From Sphingobacterium corticibacter (lineage in GTDB: Bacteria; Bacteroidota; Bacteroidia; Sphingobacteriales; Sphingobacteriaceae), in contig NZ_QDKG01000006.1 of assembly GCF_003076635.1 (NCBI RefSeq), forward strand, positions 173,509-237,508: 64,000 nucleotides of DNA, written 5' to 3'. Shown piece after piece: positions 42,811-51,832 of this stretch. The notes below the pieces were generated by a model, which saw nothing but the letters and a program-made list of their open reading frames with translations, was not told the DNA's origin and searched no databases. Positions within the stretch are counted from its first letter, which is position 1. Every line of letters starts with the position of its first letter. The position numbers and the translations under genes are program-made.

Positions 42811-43788
42811 CTACTTTTCTGTGCTATCTGCCTTAAAGGAGTTGTAGGTGCGCGGACGTACAATCTTAATGCTTTGTTTGGAAAGCGCAATGCTGGCATT
42901 GAGTTCAAACCCAACGATCAAGATTAAGGCATTTAAGTACATCCAGATCATCATCACGATCAATGTACCGATGGATCCATATAGCTTATTGTACGTGCCA
43001 AATTGGTTTATATAATAAGCGAACCCAGAAAAAGATAGAATAGCCAGCACGGTAGCAAGCGTAGCACCCGGAGTGAAAAATTTCCATCTTTTGCTGCGAC
43101 TAGGGCCAAATTTGTAGACTAAACTCACGGTGAAAAAATAGATGCCGAACATAAATAACCATTGTACAAACTTGATCAGGATGTGCCAGAAATAATTGAG
43201 ATCGTAGTCAATGGTGTTTTTTAAGTAATTGATCAAGAAGTTGGCGCCAGCATATAAGAAGATTCCGATGGCTAGTGCCAAGACGATGGCAACTGATAAT
43301 GCTAACGCAACAATACGTTTCTGCCCCCAACTACGGTCTTCTTTAGACAAAGAAGATTTGTTGAAAGTCATCATCAAAGTAGTCATGCCATTCGTCGCAA
43401 AGAACGTACACAAGACAAAACCGGTGGATAATAATCCGGTATTCTGGGTTTTAATAATGTCATTCAGGGTTGTTTCCAGAAATTCATAAGCACTCTCTGG
43501 CATGGCTACCTGCATGAGCTCCATCAGTTGATCCTGAAAATTGTCTACCGGGATGTATGGAATAAGCGTAAATAGAAAAATGATTCCCGGAAAAATAGCC
43601 AACATAAAGTTGTAGGCTAGGGAAGAAGCTTTGTTGAGGATGGATTCACGCGCAATTTCCTGAAAGAAAAAAGCAAAAACCGTATATAAGGGCAATGATC
43701 CAAAACCCGGTAGCACAGCACTTTTCGTCCATTCGATAAAGTTATCGTAGATTCTTACGTTCAAGAGTCTGTTATGGACCTTTTGCAT
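42811..43788 (-). CDS. YihY/BrkB family inner-membrane protein
   Basis: Encodes 325 residues with about six membrane helices (SLAYNFMLAIFPGIIFLFTL, STGFVLCTFFATNGMTTLMM, IVALALSVAIVLALAIGIFL, HILIKFVQWLFMFGIYFFTV, GATLATVLAILSFSGFAYYI, LIVMMIWMYLNALILIVGFE). This matches the YihY/BrkB family, once misnamed ribonuclease BN. The function is uncertain; some members are proposed transporters or lysophospholipid-related proteins. It ends ~125 bases from the rpsA start and begins one base after the stop of the upstream thioesterase gene, so those two are co-transcribed. Confidence 0.88.
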   Translation of the reverse strand: MQKVHNRLLNVRIYDNFIEWTKSAVLPGFGSLPLYTVFAFFFQEIARESILNKASSLAYNFMLAIFPGIIFLFTLIPYIPVDNFQDQLMELMQVAMPESAYEFLETTLNDIIKTQNTGLLSTGFVLCTFFATNGMTTLMMTFNKSSLSKEDRSWGQKRIVALALSVAIVLALAIGIFLYAGANFLINYLKNTIDYDLNYFWHILIKFVQWLFMFGIYFFTVSLVYKFGPSRSKRWKFFTPGATLATVLAILSFSGFAYYINQFGTYNKLYGSIGTLIVMMIWMYLNALILIVGFELNASIALSKQSIKIVRPRTYNSFKADSTEK

Positions 43789-43789
43789 C

Positions 43790-44197
43790 TTAGGAAAAGT
43801 AGGATCTTATTTTATCCATAAATACTTCTGGTGCACTGCAGGGGCGATTCTTGGCCATGTCTACAAAAACGAGTAGCGTTTTGCCGGTATTCAATAATAC
43901 GCCTGCTTCGTTGAATAGTTCATATTCGAAGCAAATGCGCACATTAGGAAGCTCCCGAATGGTCGTTCTGATCGTGATGAGATCATCGTATTTAGCGGCT
44001 TGTAAGTACCTGGTCTGCATTTCGATCACAGGCATCATCACGCCCATGCCTTCGAGTTCTTTGTAAGAAATGCCAGTACTGCGCAGCATATCAGTCCGTG
44101 CAACTTCGTAATATGTAGCGTAATTACCATAATACATGTAGCCCATCTGATCGGTCTCTGCGTATCGTACACGTATCTTGTTTTCGAATACAAACAT
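43790..44197 (-). CDS. YbgC-type acyl-CoA thioesterase
   Basis: Encodes 135 residues from ATG 44197 (MFVFENKIRVRYAETDQMGY); a TTG at 44233 is in frame but less likely. The catalytic motif RYAETDQMGYMYYGNYATYY, with the Asp, is the YbgC/FadM hot-dog signature. YKELEGMGVMMPVIEMQTRY and IRTTIRELPNVRICFEYELF follow. It hydrolyses short acyl-CoAs. In Proteobacteria YbgC sits with Tol-Pal genes; here it lies between mltG and the brkB-type gene, a cell-envelope context. Confidence 0.85.
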   Translation of the reverse strand: MFVFENKIRVRYAETDQMGYMYYGNYATYYEVARTDMLRSTGISYKELEGMGVMMPVIEMQTRYLQAAKYDDLITIRTTIRELPNVRICFEYELFNEAGVLLNTGKTLLVFVDMAKNRPCSAPEVFMDKIRSYFS

Positions 44198-44253
44198 ATA
44201 AGCGAAGTTAAAATTAATAAAGCAAAATGACAAAAAGCCCTTTTGCTATTGTG

Positions 44254-45303
44254 CTAACGCTTGATGTTTCTTTCGTCCAAAGCGCGTTGAAACTTGCGCG
44301 CATTGACCAAATGCTCTGCCATGGTGGTGGCAAACAAATGATATCCGCTAAAATCGTCCTTGGCACACATATAGATATAATCGTGCTTTTTATAATTCAA
44401 CACGGCATCTATCGCCACAATGCTTGGCATCATGATCGGTCCCGGTGGCAATCCTTTAAAACGATAGGTATTGTACGGATTATCGATGGTGAGATGGCGG
44501 TTTAATACACGGCGTATGGTAAAGTCATTGTTGGCAAATATCACCGTTGGATCGGCTTGCAATAGCATGCCGCGCTTTAAGCGATTGATGTAAAGACCAG
44601 CAATGGCGGGCATTTCATCGGTATGCATCGCTTCGCCTTTCACAATAGCTGCCAAGGTGCTTACTTCTTGCGTGGTCATGCCTAAAGCATCTGCTTTTGC
44701 CTTTCTATCTACGTTCCAAAAATTCATATACTCTGTATGGAAACGAGCCATGATTTTCTGTGGATTCGTATTCCAATAGATTTCGTACGTGTTTGGAATA
44801 AACATCGAGAAAAAATTGTCGGAGGTAAAGCCGAATTTCTCCGCGGTCTTTTCATCCTGTAGTACTTGCAGGAATTCTAATGAATCAGCCTCGAAATGCT
44901 GTCCTAACAAGCCGGCAAAGTTTTCCTTTAAGCGTACATTCTGGAATCTGAATTTTACCGCCTCCTGATAACCACCGCGCAAATTGCCGATCAAGCGACG
45001 GTTGTTCATTTCCGAATCTAAGCGATAACGGCCAGGATTGATGTTTTCTGGAAGATCCATGGCTTTGGCCATGTACTCAAAAAGTGTGTAATTGCGGACG
45101 ATATTTTCTTCTTTGATGCGTTGCATTACATCATCGTAGGTATCATTACTGTGTACATAAAAGTATTCGGCATCTGTCTGCACGGTAGGCGCCAATACCG
45201 CTAAGTAGGCTATCCACGATACGATCAAGGCGATAACAACGAATACGATTCCGACCGGAATCCATACATTTCTTCTTTTTTTCTCTGATTGAACTTCTTG
45301 CAT
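44254..45303 (-). CDS. mltG: Endolytic murein transglycosylase
   Basis: Inner-membrane lytic transglycosylase of 349 residues that cuts nascent glycan strands. There is one N-terminal membrane helix (WIPVGIVFVVIALIVSWIAY), a LysM-like region, then the YceG catalytic domain: LAAIVKGEAMHTDEMPAIAG (with the conserved catalytic Glu region), LYINRLKRGMLLQADPTVIF and IDNPYNTYRFKGLPPGPI. The block is diverged from the E. coli IVEKET form but is typical of Bacteroidota. It lies 11 bases downstream of a PASTA-protein gene, making a peptidoglycan pair. Confidence 0.92.
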   Translation of the reverse strand: MQEVQSEKKRRNVWIPVGIVFVVIALIVSWIAYLAVLAPTVQTDAEYFYVHSNDTYDDVMQRIKEENIVRNYTLFEYMAKAMDLPENINPGRYRLDSEMNNRRLIGNLRGGYQEAVKFRFQNVRLKENFAGLLGQHFEADSLEFLQVLQDEKTAEKFGFTSDNFFSMFIPNTYEIYWNTNPQKIMARFHTEYMNFWNVDRKAKADALGMTTQEVSTLAAIVKGEAMHTDEMPAIAGLYINRLKRGMLLQADPTVIFANNDFTIRRVLNRHLTIDNPYNTYRFKGLPPGPIMMPSIVAIDAVLNYKKHDYIYMCAKDDFSGYHLFATTMAEHLVNARKFQRALDERNIKR

Positions 45304-45314
45304 GACAGGTGGAG

Positions 45315-46094
45315 CTATTCGTTGGTAGTTGGAACCACAGAGTTAGATAATATCAGATGTATAGCTGATCCCAAGGGAATAAATTGTGCGGATATATCTG
45401 GCGTTTGTTCCACAACAGTTCCATTTATGGTATCGCGTGATCCATCAGCAAAGCTGATGCTTCCCACCACTAAACCCAAACCACGTAAAGCAAATTCAGC
45501 TTCGCTGTACGGTAATCCGACCAATTCAGGGATGTTGACTTGATCGTTGCCCCGACCATTACCTAACACCAAATTAATACGTGATCCTTTTGGAATCATG
45601 CGGCCTGCCGTTATTGGTTGACCACCAAATGTGGCATCCAGCACCATATCACGCGCAATATCGTTGATATAGGTCGTGTCACCTAATTTCAACGAATGAT
45701 TTTTGATAATAGAAGTGGCTTCTATTAGTGTTTTGTCAACTACCTCTGGAAAAGCAATCTCTGGAGCGCTCTGTGTGATAATAGTCAAATAAATGGTTCT
45801 CCCGCCTTTCACCGCTGATGCTGGTTCCGGATCTTGCTCAATAACCATACCCGGACGGGCATCCAATTGATAGATAGAATCTACCTGATATTCTAGTCCA
45901 ACTTTGTCTAAGAGTGCGATCGCTTCGCTAATGTGTAATCCTTTTAATACCGGAACTTCTTGACGATCACCATGTTTGGTGTAAATGCGCAGGCCAATAT
46001 ACGTCAGGATGAACAATACGATGATACCTACAATGGCGTAGATCAGATTTTTTCGAAAGGTATTAGTTCTTAGGTAGAGAAAGAATTTTGACAT
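45315..46094 (-). CDS. PASTA-domain membrane protein
   Basis: Encodes 259 residues: one membrane helix near residues 16-37 (LIYAIVGIIVLFILTYIGLR) and three PASTA repeats, each with a VP/FP-x-V/L opening: QEVPVLKGLHISEAIALLDK, IAFPEVVDKTLIEATSIIKN and VNIPELVGLPYSEAEFALRG. PASTA domains bind peptidoglycan stems in Ser/Thr kinases and PBPs, but neither kinase nor transpeptidase domain is attached here. It is presumably a non-catalytic cell-wall sensor or scaffold that works with MltG just downstream. Confidence 0.88.
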   Translation of the reverse strand: MSKFFLYLRTNTFRKNLIYAIVGIIVLFILTYIGLRIYTKHGDRQEVPVLKGLHISEAIALLDKVGLEYQVDSIYQLDARPGMVIEQDPEPASAVKGGRTIYLTIITQSAPEIAFPEVVDKTLIEATSIIKNHSLKLGDTTYINDIARDMVLDATFGGQPITAGRMIPKGSRINLVLGNGRGNDQVNIPELVGLPYSEAEFALRGLGLVVGSISFADGSRDTINGTVVEQTPDISAQFIPLGSAIHLILSNSVVPTTNE

Positions 46095-46386
46095 ATAATG
46101 TATCTTGCTGTAATGCGTAATTTGCTGTTATGTAGTATGCGTAAAGTTGTTACTATTTCCCATTTACCGGAATACTCTTTTACAAATACTGTACAAATAT
46201 ATACATAAACCTGTCTTTTCGTATGTCCGAATTGTATACTTCCCCATTTGTAAACAACTATAAAATGCAATTAGCTTTTAGCACGTAGCAATCTATAATG
46301 GCTAAACAAAAAGCGCCGGTAGCTCGTTGTAGCATATTTTACTAGATATTTTTGTATTTTGTAACGAGGTTTAAAACTTGCTGGAG

Positions 46387-46803
46387 ATGCAGATACTGTG
46401 TAAAACGCTATTAACAATTATCTTTTCTGGTATCGGTGCGATGCATTTTTTTTGGGCTTTTGGAGGTTTGTGGGGTAAGCAACTGGCAATTCCTACAACC
46501 TCCGACGGTGTTCCTCTATTGGATCCGGGATTCGGTGCATGCGTAGTGGTCGGTTTATTTTTTGTTGCCTTGCTGTTACTTACTCATATCAACTTATCAC
46601 GTTTTGTGCCATTGTTGTATGAGCGGGTTCTATGGGGGATCATTGCGTTGATCTTTTTTGCGAGAGCAATGGGTGATTTTCAATATGTCGGTCTTTTCAA
46701 ACAAGTGGCGCAAACGGACTTTGCGTACCATGATACGCTTTATTATACGCCATTATGTTTGTTAGTATTTTCACTAATTGTAGTGAAGATCGCGGTGCGA
46801 TAA
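46387..46803 (+). CDS. DUF3995 membrane protein
   Basis: Encodes 138 residues from ATG 46387; a TTG at 46378 is also open. It has four membrane helices: TLLTIIFSGIGAMHFFWAFG, ACVVVGLFFVALLLLTHI, ERVLWGIIALIFFARAMGDF and YTPLCLLVFSLIVVKIAV. The layout, including W-x-F-GG-LWG and the conserved FFARAMGDFQYVG, fits DUF3995, whose function is unknown. A -7-like TATTTTTG is at 46347-46354. It precedes ddl by 61 bases but ddl has its own -7 element, so a shared transcript is uncertain. Confidence 0.8.
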   Translation: MQILCKTLLTIIFSGIGAMHFFWAFGGLWGKQLAIPTTSDGVPLLDPGFGACVVVGLFFVALLLLTHINLSRFVPLLYERVLWGIIALIFFARAMGDFQYVGLFKQVAQTDFAYHDTLYYTPLCLLVFSLIVVKIAVR

Positions 46804-46864
46804 TGTGGTGGGGAAATATATATATTTGTTGACCAAAAAAATACACTAGATCAGACAATAAAAT

Positions 46865-47890
46865 ATGAGAACAAAAATAGCCCTTATTACGGGTGGATAT
46901 ACAGAGGAAGCAGCTGTCTCTTTTAAAAGCTCGGCGTTTGTACACGCTAAATTGGACGCCGAACGCTACGAGGTATATCCGATATCGATCATGCGCGATC
47001 AGTGGTTTTATGTGAACGATGCGGGCGTGAAATTCGATATTAATAGACACAATTTCTCGCTGGTGATCGACGGTCACCAGATAACTTTTGATCTCGCTTT
47101 TATCGTTTTGCATGGTAGCCCGGGCGAAGATGGAAGGTTGCAAGGATATTTTGATATGATCGGACTGCCGTACACCAGTTGTGATGCCCTCACGTCTGCC
47201 TTGACGATGAACAAAGGCTATACAAAAGCAGTATTAGCTGGTATTGTGGATATGCATTTGGCCGACTCGGTGCTGCTGTTTTCAGGAGATCGACATACTG
47301 CGGCTCAGCAAGTGAAAGAAAGGTTATCCTTACCATTTTTTGTAAAACCCAATGCCGGAGGTAGCAGCATAGGGATGACTAAAGTTAAAACGCTAGATGA
47401 GTTGGATAGCGCCATAGCGAAAGCGTATGATGCGGCGCATACCGGACAACAGGTGCTGGTCGAAGAGTTTATTGAGGGGCGCGAGTTTTCGCGCGGTATT
47501 TTTCGAAATACCGATGGCGATTTAGTGGTATTACCCGCCACGGAAGTGATCACGACTAGAGAATTCTTTGATTACGAAGCGAAGTACATTCCGGGGCTGA
47601 CAGATGAAATCACGCCAGCTGATATTACCGAAGAACAGAACGTACTTAGTGCTCGCATCATAAAGGATGTGTATCGTAAGTTGAATTGCCGTGGTATGGT
47701 ACGGGTCGATTTCTTTCTACAAAAAGAAACTGGTCGTTTTTATTTTATTGAGATTAATACGACGCCAGGGCAGACAGCACAGAGCTTTATTCCACAGCAG
47801 GTACGGGCTTTTGGTATGACAGAAACAGCTTTTTATACACAGATCATCGACAGCGCTTTGCAAGCGGCTAAAACAAATTCGGGAGAATAA
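46865..47890 (+). CDS. ddl: D-alanine--D-alanine ligase
   Basis: ATP-grasp enzyme of 341 residues making D-Ala-D-Ala for peptidoglycan. It opens RTKIALITGGYTEEAAVSFK. Motifs: FIVLHGSPGEDGRLQGYFDM, LPYTSCDALTSALTMNKGYT, PFFVKPNAGGSSIGMTKV (ATP-grasp loop), VLVEEFIEGREFSRGI, VRVDFFLQKETGRFYFIEIN and TTPGQTAQSFIPQQ. TATATTTG at 46821-46828 matches the -7 consensus. It is divergent from the PASTA-mltG operon across the DUF3995 gene. Confidence 0.95.
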   Translation: MRTKIALITGGYTEEAAVSFKSSAFVHAKLDAERYEVYPISIMRDQWFYVNDAGVKFDINRHNFSLVIDGHQITFDLAFIVLHGSPGEDGRLQGYFDMIGLPYTSCDALTSALTMNKGYTKAVLAGIVDMHLADSVLLFSGDRHTAAQQVKERLSLPFFVKPNAGGSSIGMTKVKTLDELDSAIAKAYDAAHTGQQVLVEEFIEGREFSRGIFRNTDGDLVVLPATEVITTREFFDYEAKYIPGLTDEITPADITEEQNVLSARIIKDVYRKLNCRGMVRVDFFLQKETGRFYFIEINTTPGQTAQSFIPQQVRAFGMTETAFYTQIIDSALQAAKTNSGE

Positions 47891-47926
47891 TAGTATATTT
47901 GAGGTAGAGATTACTTGTAATAAATT

Positions 47927-48817
47927 ATGATTTTAGTAGCAGATAGTGGGTCGTCGAGTTCGGAATGGATGTTACATTTACCAGATAGTGATCCTTTGTC
48001 TTTTCGGACGAAAGGATTGAATCCCTATTTTGTAAGTGAGAAGGAGATTGCTCGGGTATTAGGTGAGGTGCCAGAAATCATTCCATATATCTCGGAAGTA
48101 CACGAAGTTTATTTTTTTGGAGCAGGTTGTTCTACGCCAGATCGAAGAGAGATTGTTTCTAATGCTTTAACCGCTATATTTCCCGATGCATTTATTTCCG
48201 TAGAAACAGAATTAATGGGTACAGCTTATGCGACATTAGGTACGCAAGAAGGGATTGTTTGCAATATAGGTACTGGGTCTGACATGAGCTTTTACGATGG
48301 TGAATATCTATCTCCGAGTTTGCACGGAAATGGTTATGTATTGGGCGACGAAGGGTCTGGTGCTTGGTTTGGAAAGCAATTAATTATGGATTTTCTCTAT
48401 GGCAATATGCCGAGGGATGTCGCTAAGTTATTTGAAGAACAATATCGCTTAACTAAAGAAGTAGTCGTTAAAAATGTTTACCAAAAGGATCGGCCGAATG
48501 CATATTTAGCCTCTTTTGTGCCATTTATGGATCAGAATAGGTTAAACTCTTATATAGATTCTTTATTGCGAAACGGTTTTGATGAATTTGTCCGTACCCA
48601 TATTATGACCTATCCTAATTATTCGGAGCACGAGTGTAATTTTGTCGGTCGAGTGGCTTTCCACTTCGATCTGCAATTGCGAGATGTTTGCGACTTACAT
48701 GGCGTTAGAGTAGGACGAATATTGAAAAACCCGATCAAGCCGCTTTACGATTTTGTCATACGTAGAGAGATGGATAATTCTTTAGCTATTGGTAATTATG
48801 GTGCGGAATTTGAATAG
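47927..48817 (+). CDS. BadF/BadG-family ATPase, N-acetylglucosamine-kinase-like
   Basis: Sugar-kinase-fold ATPase of 296 residues: phosphate 1 loop ILVADSGSSSSEWML, phosphate 2 loop VCNIGTGSDMSFYDG, and VLGDEGSGAWFGKQLIMDFL, the pattern seen in GlcNAc kinases of Bacteroidota. It would phosphorylate recycled GlcNAc, consistent with flanking peptidoglycan genes. Substrate is inferred from family only. TATATTTG at 47894-47901 suggests its own promoter. The ATG at 47927 is clear. Confidence 0.85.
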   Translation: MILVADSGSSSSEWMLHLPDSDPLSFRTKGLNPYFVSEKEIARVLGEVPEIIPYISEVHEVYFFGAGCSTPDRREIVSNALTAIFPDAFISVETELMGTAYATLGTQEGIVCNIGTGSDMSFYDGEYLSPSLHGNGYVLGDEGSGAWFGKQLIMDFLYGNMPRDVAKLFEEQYRLTKEVVVKNVYQKDRPNAYLASFVPFMDQNRLNSYIDSLLRNGFDEFVRTHIMTYPNYSEHECNFVGRVAFHFDLQLRDVCDLHGVRVGRILKNPIKPLYDFVIRREMDNSLAIGNYGAEFE

Positions 48818-48846
48818 ATCATTTTTTACATTTAGATATTAAAGAT

Positions 48847-49368
48847 ATGTTACAGATGTTATTGGTTTTTACAATGCTTATGCCGTTGAATAATGGTGTT
48901 TACGATTATAGCATTAAGACAATTGATGGAAAAGAGATTAAGCTCTCCACTTTCAAGGGTAAAACAATGGTGTTGGTGAATACGGCTTCCAAGTGTGGCT
49001 TTACCAAACAATACAAAGATTTACAGGCATTGCATGAGCAGCATGGTGACCAATTGGTGATCATTGGTTTTCCATCAGATAACTTTGGGGGACAAGAGCT
49101 GGATGAAAACGATGCTATACAAGCCTTCTGCGAAGAGAACTACGGAGTTACCTTTATTCTGTCTGAAAAGGTAGATGTAAAAGGGGATAAGGCCACTCCA
49201 CTATTCAAGTATTTGACCTCCGCTCCTAATCCAGATTTTACGGGAGATATTAAATGGAATTTTGAAAAGTTTGTTATCGATGCTGACGGAAAATTGGTGC
49301 ATCGCTTCCGATCTGCCGTGACGCCGTCGGACTCGGAATTTACGAAAGCAGTACTTGCTAGTAAATAA
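48847..49368 (+). CDS. Glutathione peroxidase family protein
   Basis: Encodes 173 residues. The N-terminus is a short hydrophobic stretch (MLQMLLVFTMLMPL), possibly an export signal. The thioredoxin-fold core has the peroxidatic Cys in NTASKCGFTKQYKDLQ, the Gln in GFPSDNFGGQELDE and the Trp in DIKWNFEKFVID, i.e. the Cys-Gln-Trp tetrad. The second Cys in AFCEENYGV suits a thioredoxin-dependent peroxidase, as is typical for bacterial Cys-GPx, rather than true glutathione use. A strong terminator follows. Confidence 0.92.
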   Translation: MLQMLLVFTMLMPLNNGVYDYSIKTIDGKEIKLSTFKGKTMVLVNTASKCGFTKQYKDLQALHEQHGDQLVIIGFPSDNFGGQELDENDAIQAFCEENYGVTFILSEKVDVKGDKATPLFKYLTSAPNPDFTGDIKWNFEKFVIDADGKLVHRFRSAVTPSDSEFTKAVLASK

Positions 49369-49400
49369 ATAAACAAAGCAGATCAGTTTAGCTGTATTTA

Positions 49401-49437
49401 AAAAGGGTCAATATCCAAGTGGATATTGACCCTTTTT
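49401..49437. terminator. Terminator between the peroxidase and TetR genes
   Basis: AAAAGGGTCAATATCC (49401-49416) pairs with GGATATTGACCCTTTT (49421-49436) around AAGT, with a T run at the right and A/T-rich left flank. It lies between convergent genes. Confidence 0.92.
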
Positions 49438-49495
49438 AATGGGATAGCTACTAATTTACTTTATATAGTAGTTGATTCGTGCTATCAATCTCTAC

Positions 49496-50164
49496 CTAAT
49501 TGGCAGATACTGGCGGAATTTCTACACTGTCATAAGTCCATTTCAGGATTAGCTTAACAGCATCTTCAATTCGTTTCATGCCTTCCTCAGTCGTAAGGTC
49601 AATTTCGCAGAATAAGCTATCGGTGTTTTTAGAATGCAATACCAAATAGTAAATGCCTGCAACTAATATGCTTGTAATAGCGCGCAAGTCTAATTTATCT
49701 GGTCCAATCTCTCTATCCGCAAAAGCAAAAAATAGGGCGCTCATTTTTTCACGCTCTTGAGTAACTTTAGACATGATGTCGCTGTTTTCACTGATCTGCC
49801 ACAATACTACTTTTTGCATCTCCTGATTTTTGGCAAACTCTTTCATTTGGTTTGTCAATAGCGACTCCAAAAAGCCTTTAGAGCCTTCTTTGGGAGACTG
49901 ACCAAAGTATTCCATAGCGCCCACAGTAGCGGCCACCCAGTAATCTTTATCTTTGATATAAGTCTCCACAAGATTCTCTACAGAACCAAAATACAAGGTT
50001 ACCAATTTGCGATCTACACCTGCTTTTCTAGAAATATTTGCAATTGTAAGTCCTGTGTAGCCCTTTTCTTCGAGAACTACTCCGACAGCTTGGACGAGTT
50101 TGCCCATTGTCCGCTCTTTATCGTTTTTAACGCCGCGGTAAGTTTTTCTTTGTTGTTTAGCCAT
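49496..50164 (-). CDS. TetR/AcrR family transcriptional regulator
   Basis: Encodes 222 residues. The N-terminal helix-turn-helix is VLEEKGYTGLTIANISRKAG, VDRKLVTLYFGSVENLVETY, preceded by a basic arm (MAKQQRKTYRGVKNDKERTM). The C-terminal helical ligand domain (residues ~75-215) has no recognisable signature. It is 64 bases downstream of an alpha-oxoamine synthase gene on the same strand and may be co-transcribed with it. No palindrome typical of an operator was seen in the gap. Confidence 0.9.
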   Translation of the reverse strand: MAKQQRKTYRGVKNDKERTMGKLVQAVGVVLEEKGYTGLTIANISRKAGVDRKLVTLYFGSVENLVETYIKDKDYWVAATVGAMEYFGQSPKEGSKGFLESLLTNQMKEFAKNQEMQKVVLWQISENSDIMSKVTQEREKMSALFFAFADREIGPDKLDLRAITSILVAGIYYLVLHSKNTDSLFCEIDLTTEEGMKRIEDAVKLILKWTYDSVEIPPVSAN

Positions 50165-50228
50165 TATTACTTGTCTACCTATTCAAAACTAGTCATTTAT
50201 ATCCATAATCGAAAAGAAATAAACTCAT

Positions 50229-51494
50229 TTAGCGTAATTTTTGCAAACTAATTTTCTTCCCTATGTCTTCAAGTGCATTTAACGTATGATCTAAATGTGC
50301 CTTAGTGTGCGTTGCCATCAAGCTAGTTCTAATTCGAGCGTCTTTTTTCGCGACACCAGGATAAACAATGCAGTTCGCATATATTCCTGCTTGTAACAGC
50401 AGTCGAGCGACGGTAGCTGTTCGGTGAGGGTCGCCAATTTTGATCGGGATGATTGGAGAGGCACTTGTACCGATATCTACACCTAAAGTCAGTAGTCCAT
50501 TCCTAAAATAAGTCACATTTTCTGCGAGTTTTTCGCGCCAATGTGGTTCTTCATCTATTAGATCAATGGCTTTTAGCAGGCCGTAGGTTGCTGGTGTAGA
50601 CGTAGAAGAGAAAACTTGTTGTCTTGATTGATAGCGTAGGTAATTGATAATATCTAGTGAAGCAATGATAAATCCTCCTATATGTCCGAAGGCTTTGCTC
50701 AAGGTGCCTGCAATAATGTCTACATCTTCTAAAGCGTCATAAACCTCCATCGCACCACGCCCAGTCTCACCTAGCACTCCGATTCCATGAGCATCATCCA
50801 CCATTAAATAAGCGCCATAGGATTTTACTAAGGCTTTGATCTCATCTAATTTTGCTAGGTCTCCATTTTGCGAATAAACGCCGTCTATGATGACTAACCG
50901 TGTACGAAACGTATTTTTGGTCTCTGCGAGGGCGCGCTCCAAATGTACCATACTGTTATGAGGGAACCGTTTGGTGTTCGTGTTTAGTAGCCCTTCGTAA
51001 ACACTGGCATGTACTTCCATATCTACGATGGCACAATCTTCCGGTTTTAATAGCGCGAGTAGGGTGGAACTATTAGCGGTATATCCCGTTGTAAAGACTA
51101 TACTACTTCCCTTTGGCTTGCCAAAAAAGGCGGATAGTTTGTTTTCCAACATCACGTGATATTCATGATGCCCTCCGATTAGTGGGGAAGCACCTGCACC
51201 AGTACCATATTTCATAATGCCGTCAATTGCAGCTTGCTTGACTTTCGGATGTTGGGTGAAGTTTAAATAATCATTAGATACCAAACTGACACAAGTAGTA
51301 GGTTTTTTTAAGAATGGCGAGCTAACGATGACCTCGGGACCAGATCCTTGCGTAATGAACCTAAAGTTCATTTGCTCATTGGTCTCCATATAGTCCGTAA
51401 ATTCTTTGAAAATCTTGGTGGTAGCGGCTAGATCGTAATCAGGAATGTTTTCAAATTCCTTGAATGTGGCAGTTTCAAAATTAATTATACTCAT
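50229..51494 (-). CDS. PLP-dependent alpha-oxoamine synthase (SPT/KBL family)
   Basis: Encodes 421 residues. The family condenses an amino acid with an acyl-CoA (serine palmitoyltransferase, 2-amino-3-ketobutyrate ligase, KAPA or ALA synthase). Motifs: SNDYLNFTQHPKVKQAAIDG, GTGAGASPLIGGHHEYHVML, VDMEVHASVYEGL, VDDAHGIGVLGETGRGAME and the PLP Lys in GTLSKAFGHIGGF. A ~45-residue N-terminal extension (FETATFKEFENIPDYDLAAT) is unusual. Sphingobacteria use SPT for sphingolipids, but this sequence is not the canonical Sphingobacterium SPT, so the acyl and amino substrates are undetermined. Confidence 0.88.
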   Translation of the reverse strand: MSIINFETATFKEFENIPDYDLAATTKIFKEFTDYMETNEQMNFRFITQGSGPEVIVSSPFLKKPTTCVSLVSNDYLNFTQHPKVKQAAIDGIMKYGTGAGASPLIGGHHEYHVMLENKLSAFFGKPKGSSIVFTTGYTANSSTLLALLKPEDCAIVDMEVHASVYEGLLNTNTKRFPHNSMVHLERALAETKNTFRTRLVIIDGVYSQNGDLAKLDEIKALVKSYGAYLMVDDAHGIGVLGETGRGAMEVYDALEDVDIIAGTLSKAFGHIGGFIIASLDIINYLRYQSRQQVFSSTSTPATYGLLKAIDLIDEEPHWREKLAENVTYFRNGLLTLGVDIGTSASPIIPIKIGDPHRTATVARLLLQAGIYANCIVYPGVAKKDARIRTSLMATHTKAHLDHTLNALEDIGKKISLQKLR

Positions 51495-51832
51495 AAAAAT
51501 TGGTCTTGGAATGATCGTATTTGCCGCAAAGTAGTCAAAATTTATTTCGATTTAATGTAGTTAATATGAATTTTTTAGCATTTTTTTGCTACATATATTT
51601 GTTCATTTGTAGGAAAATTTAATTATTTATTAACGGTTTAATGTTTAACGGTAAATGTAATTCTTGTTGTACACAAAAAAGCCTTCAGAGTATCGCTAGA
51701 TAATCTGAAGGCTATTCTAATTATTAAACAATGAAACAACTTTGAGCTTTAAGCTAAAAAACCTTACTCCATGATTAGATGGGTAAGGTTTAAAAGATCA
51801 TTATGATCTTTAAGTTTTGCTGATATGGTAAA
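51495..51832. other. Intergenic region with direct repeats and two minus-facing terminators
   Basis: A 338-base gap. TTAACGGT occurs twice at 51630-51637 and 51645-51652 (period 15), upstream of the synthase gene. Two minus-facing hairpins follow: AGCCTTCAGA/TCTGAAGGCT (51680-51689/51704-51713, tail TTTTTT) and AAACCTTAC/GTAAGGTTT (51759-51767/51783-51791, tail TTTTTT). The second ends the lipoprotein gene at 51833; the first is either a tandem back-up terminator or ends a tiny transcript starting between them. Confidence 0.6.
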
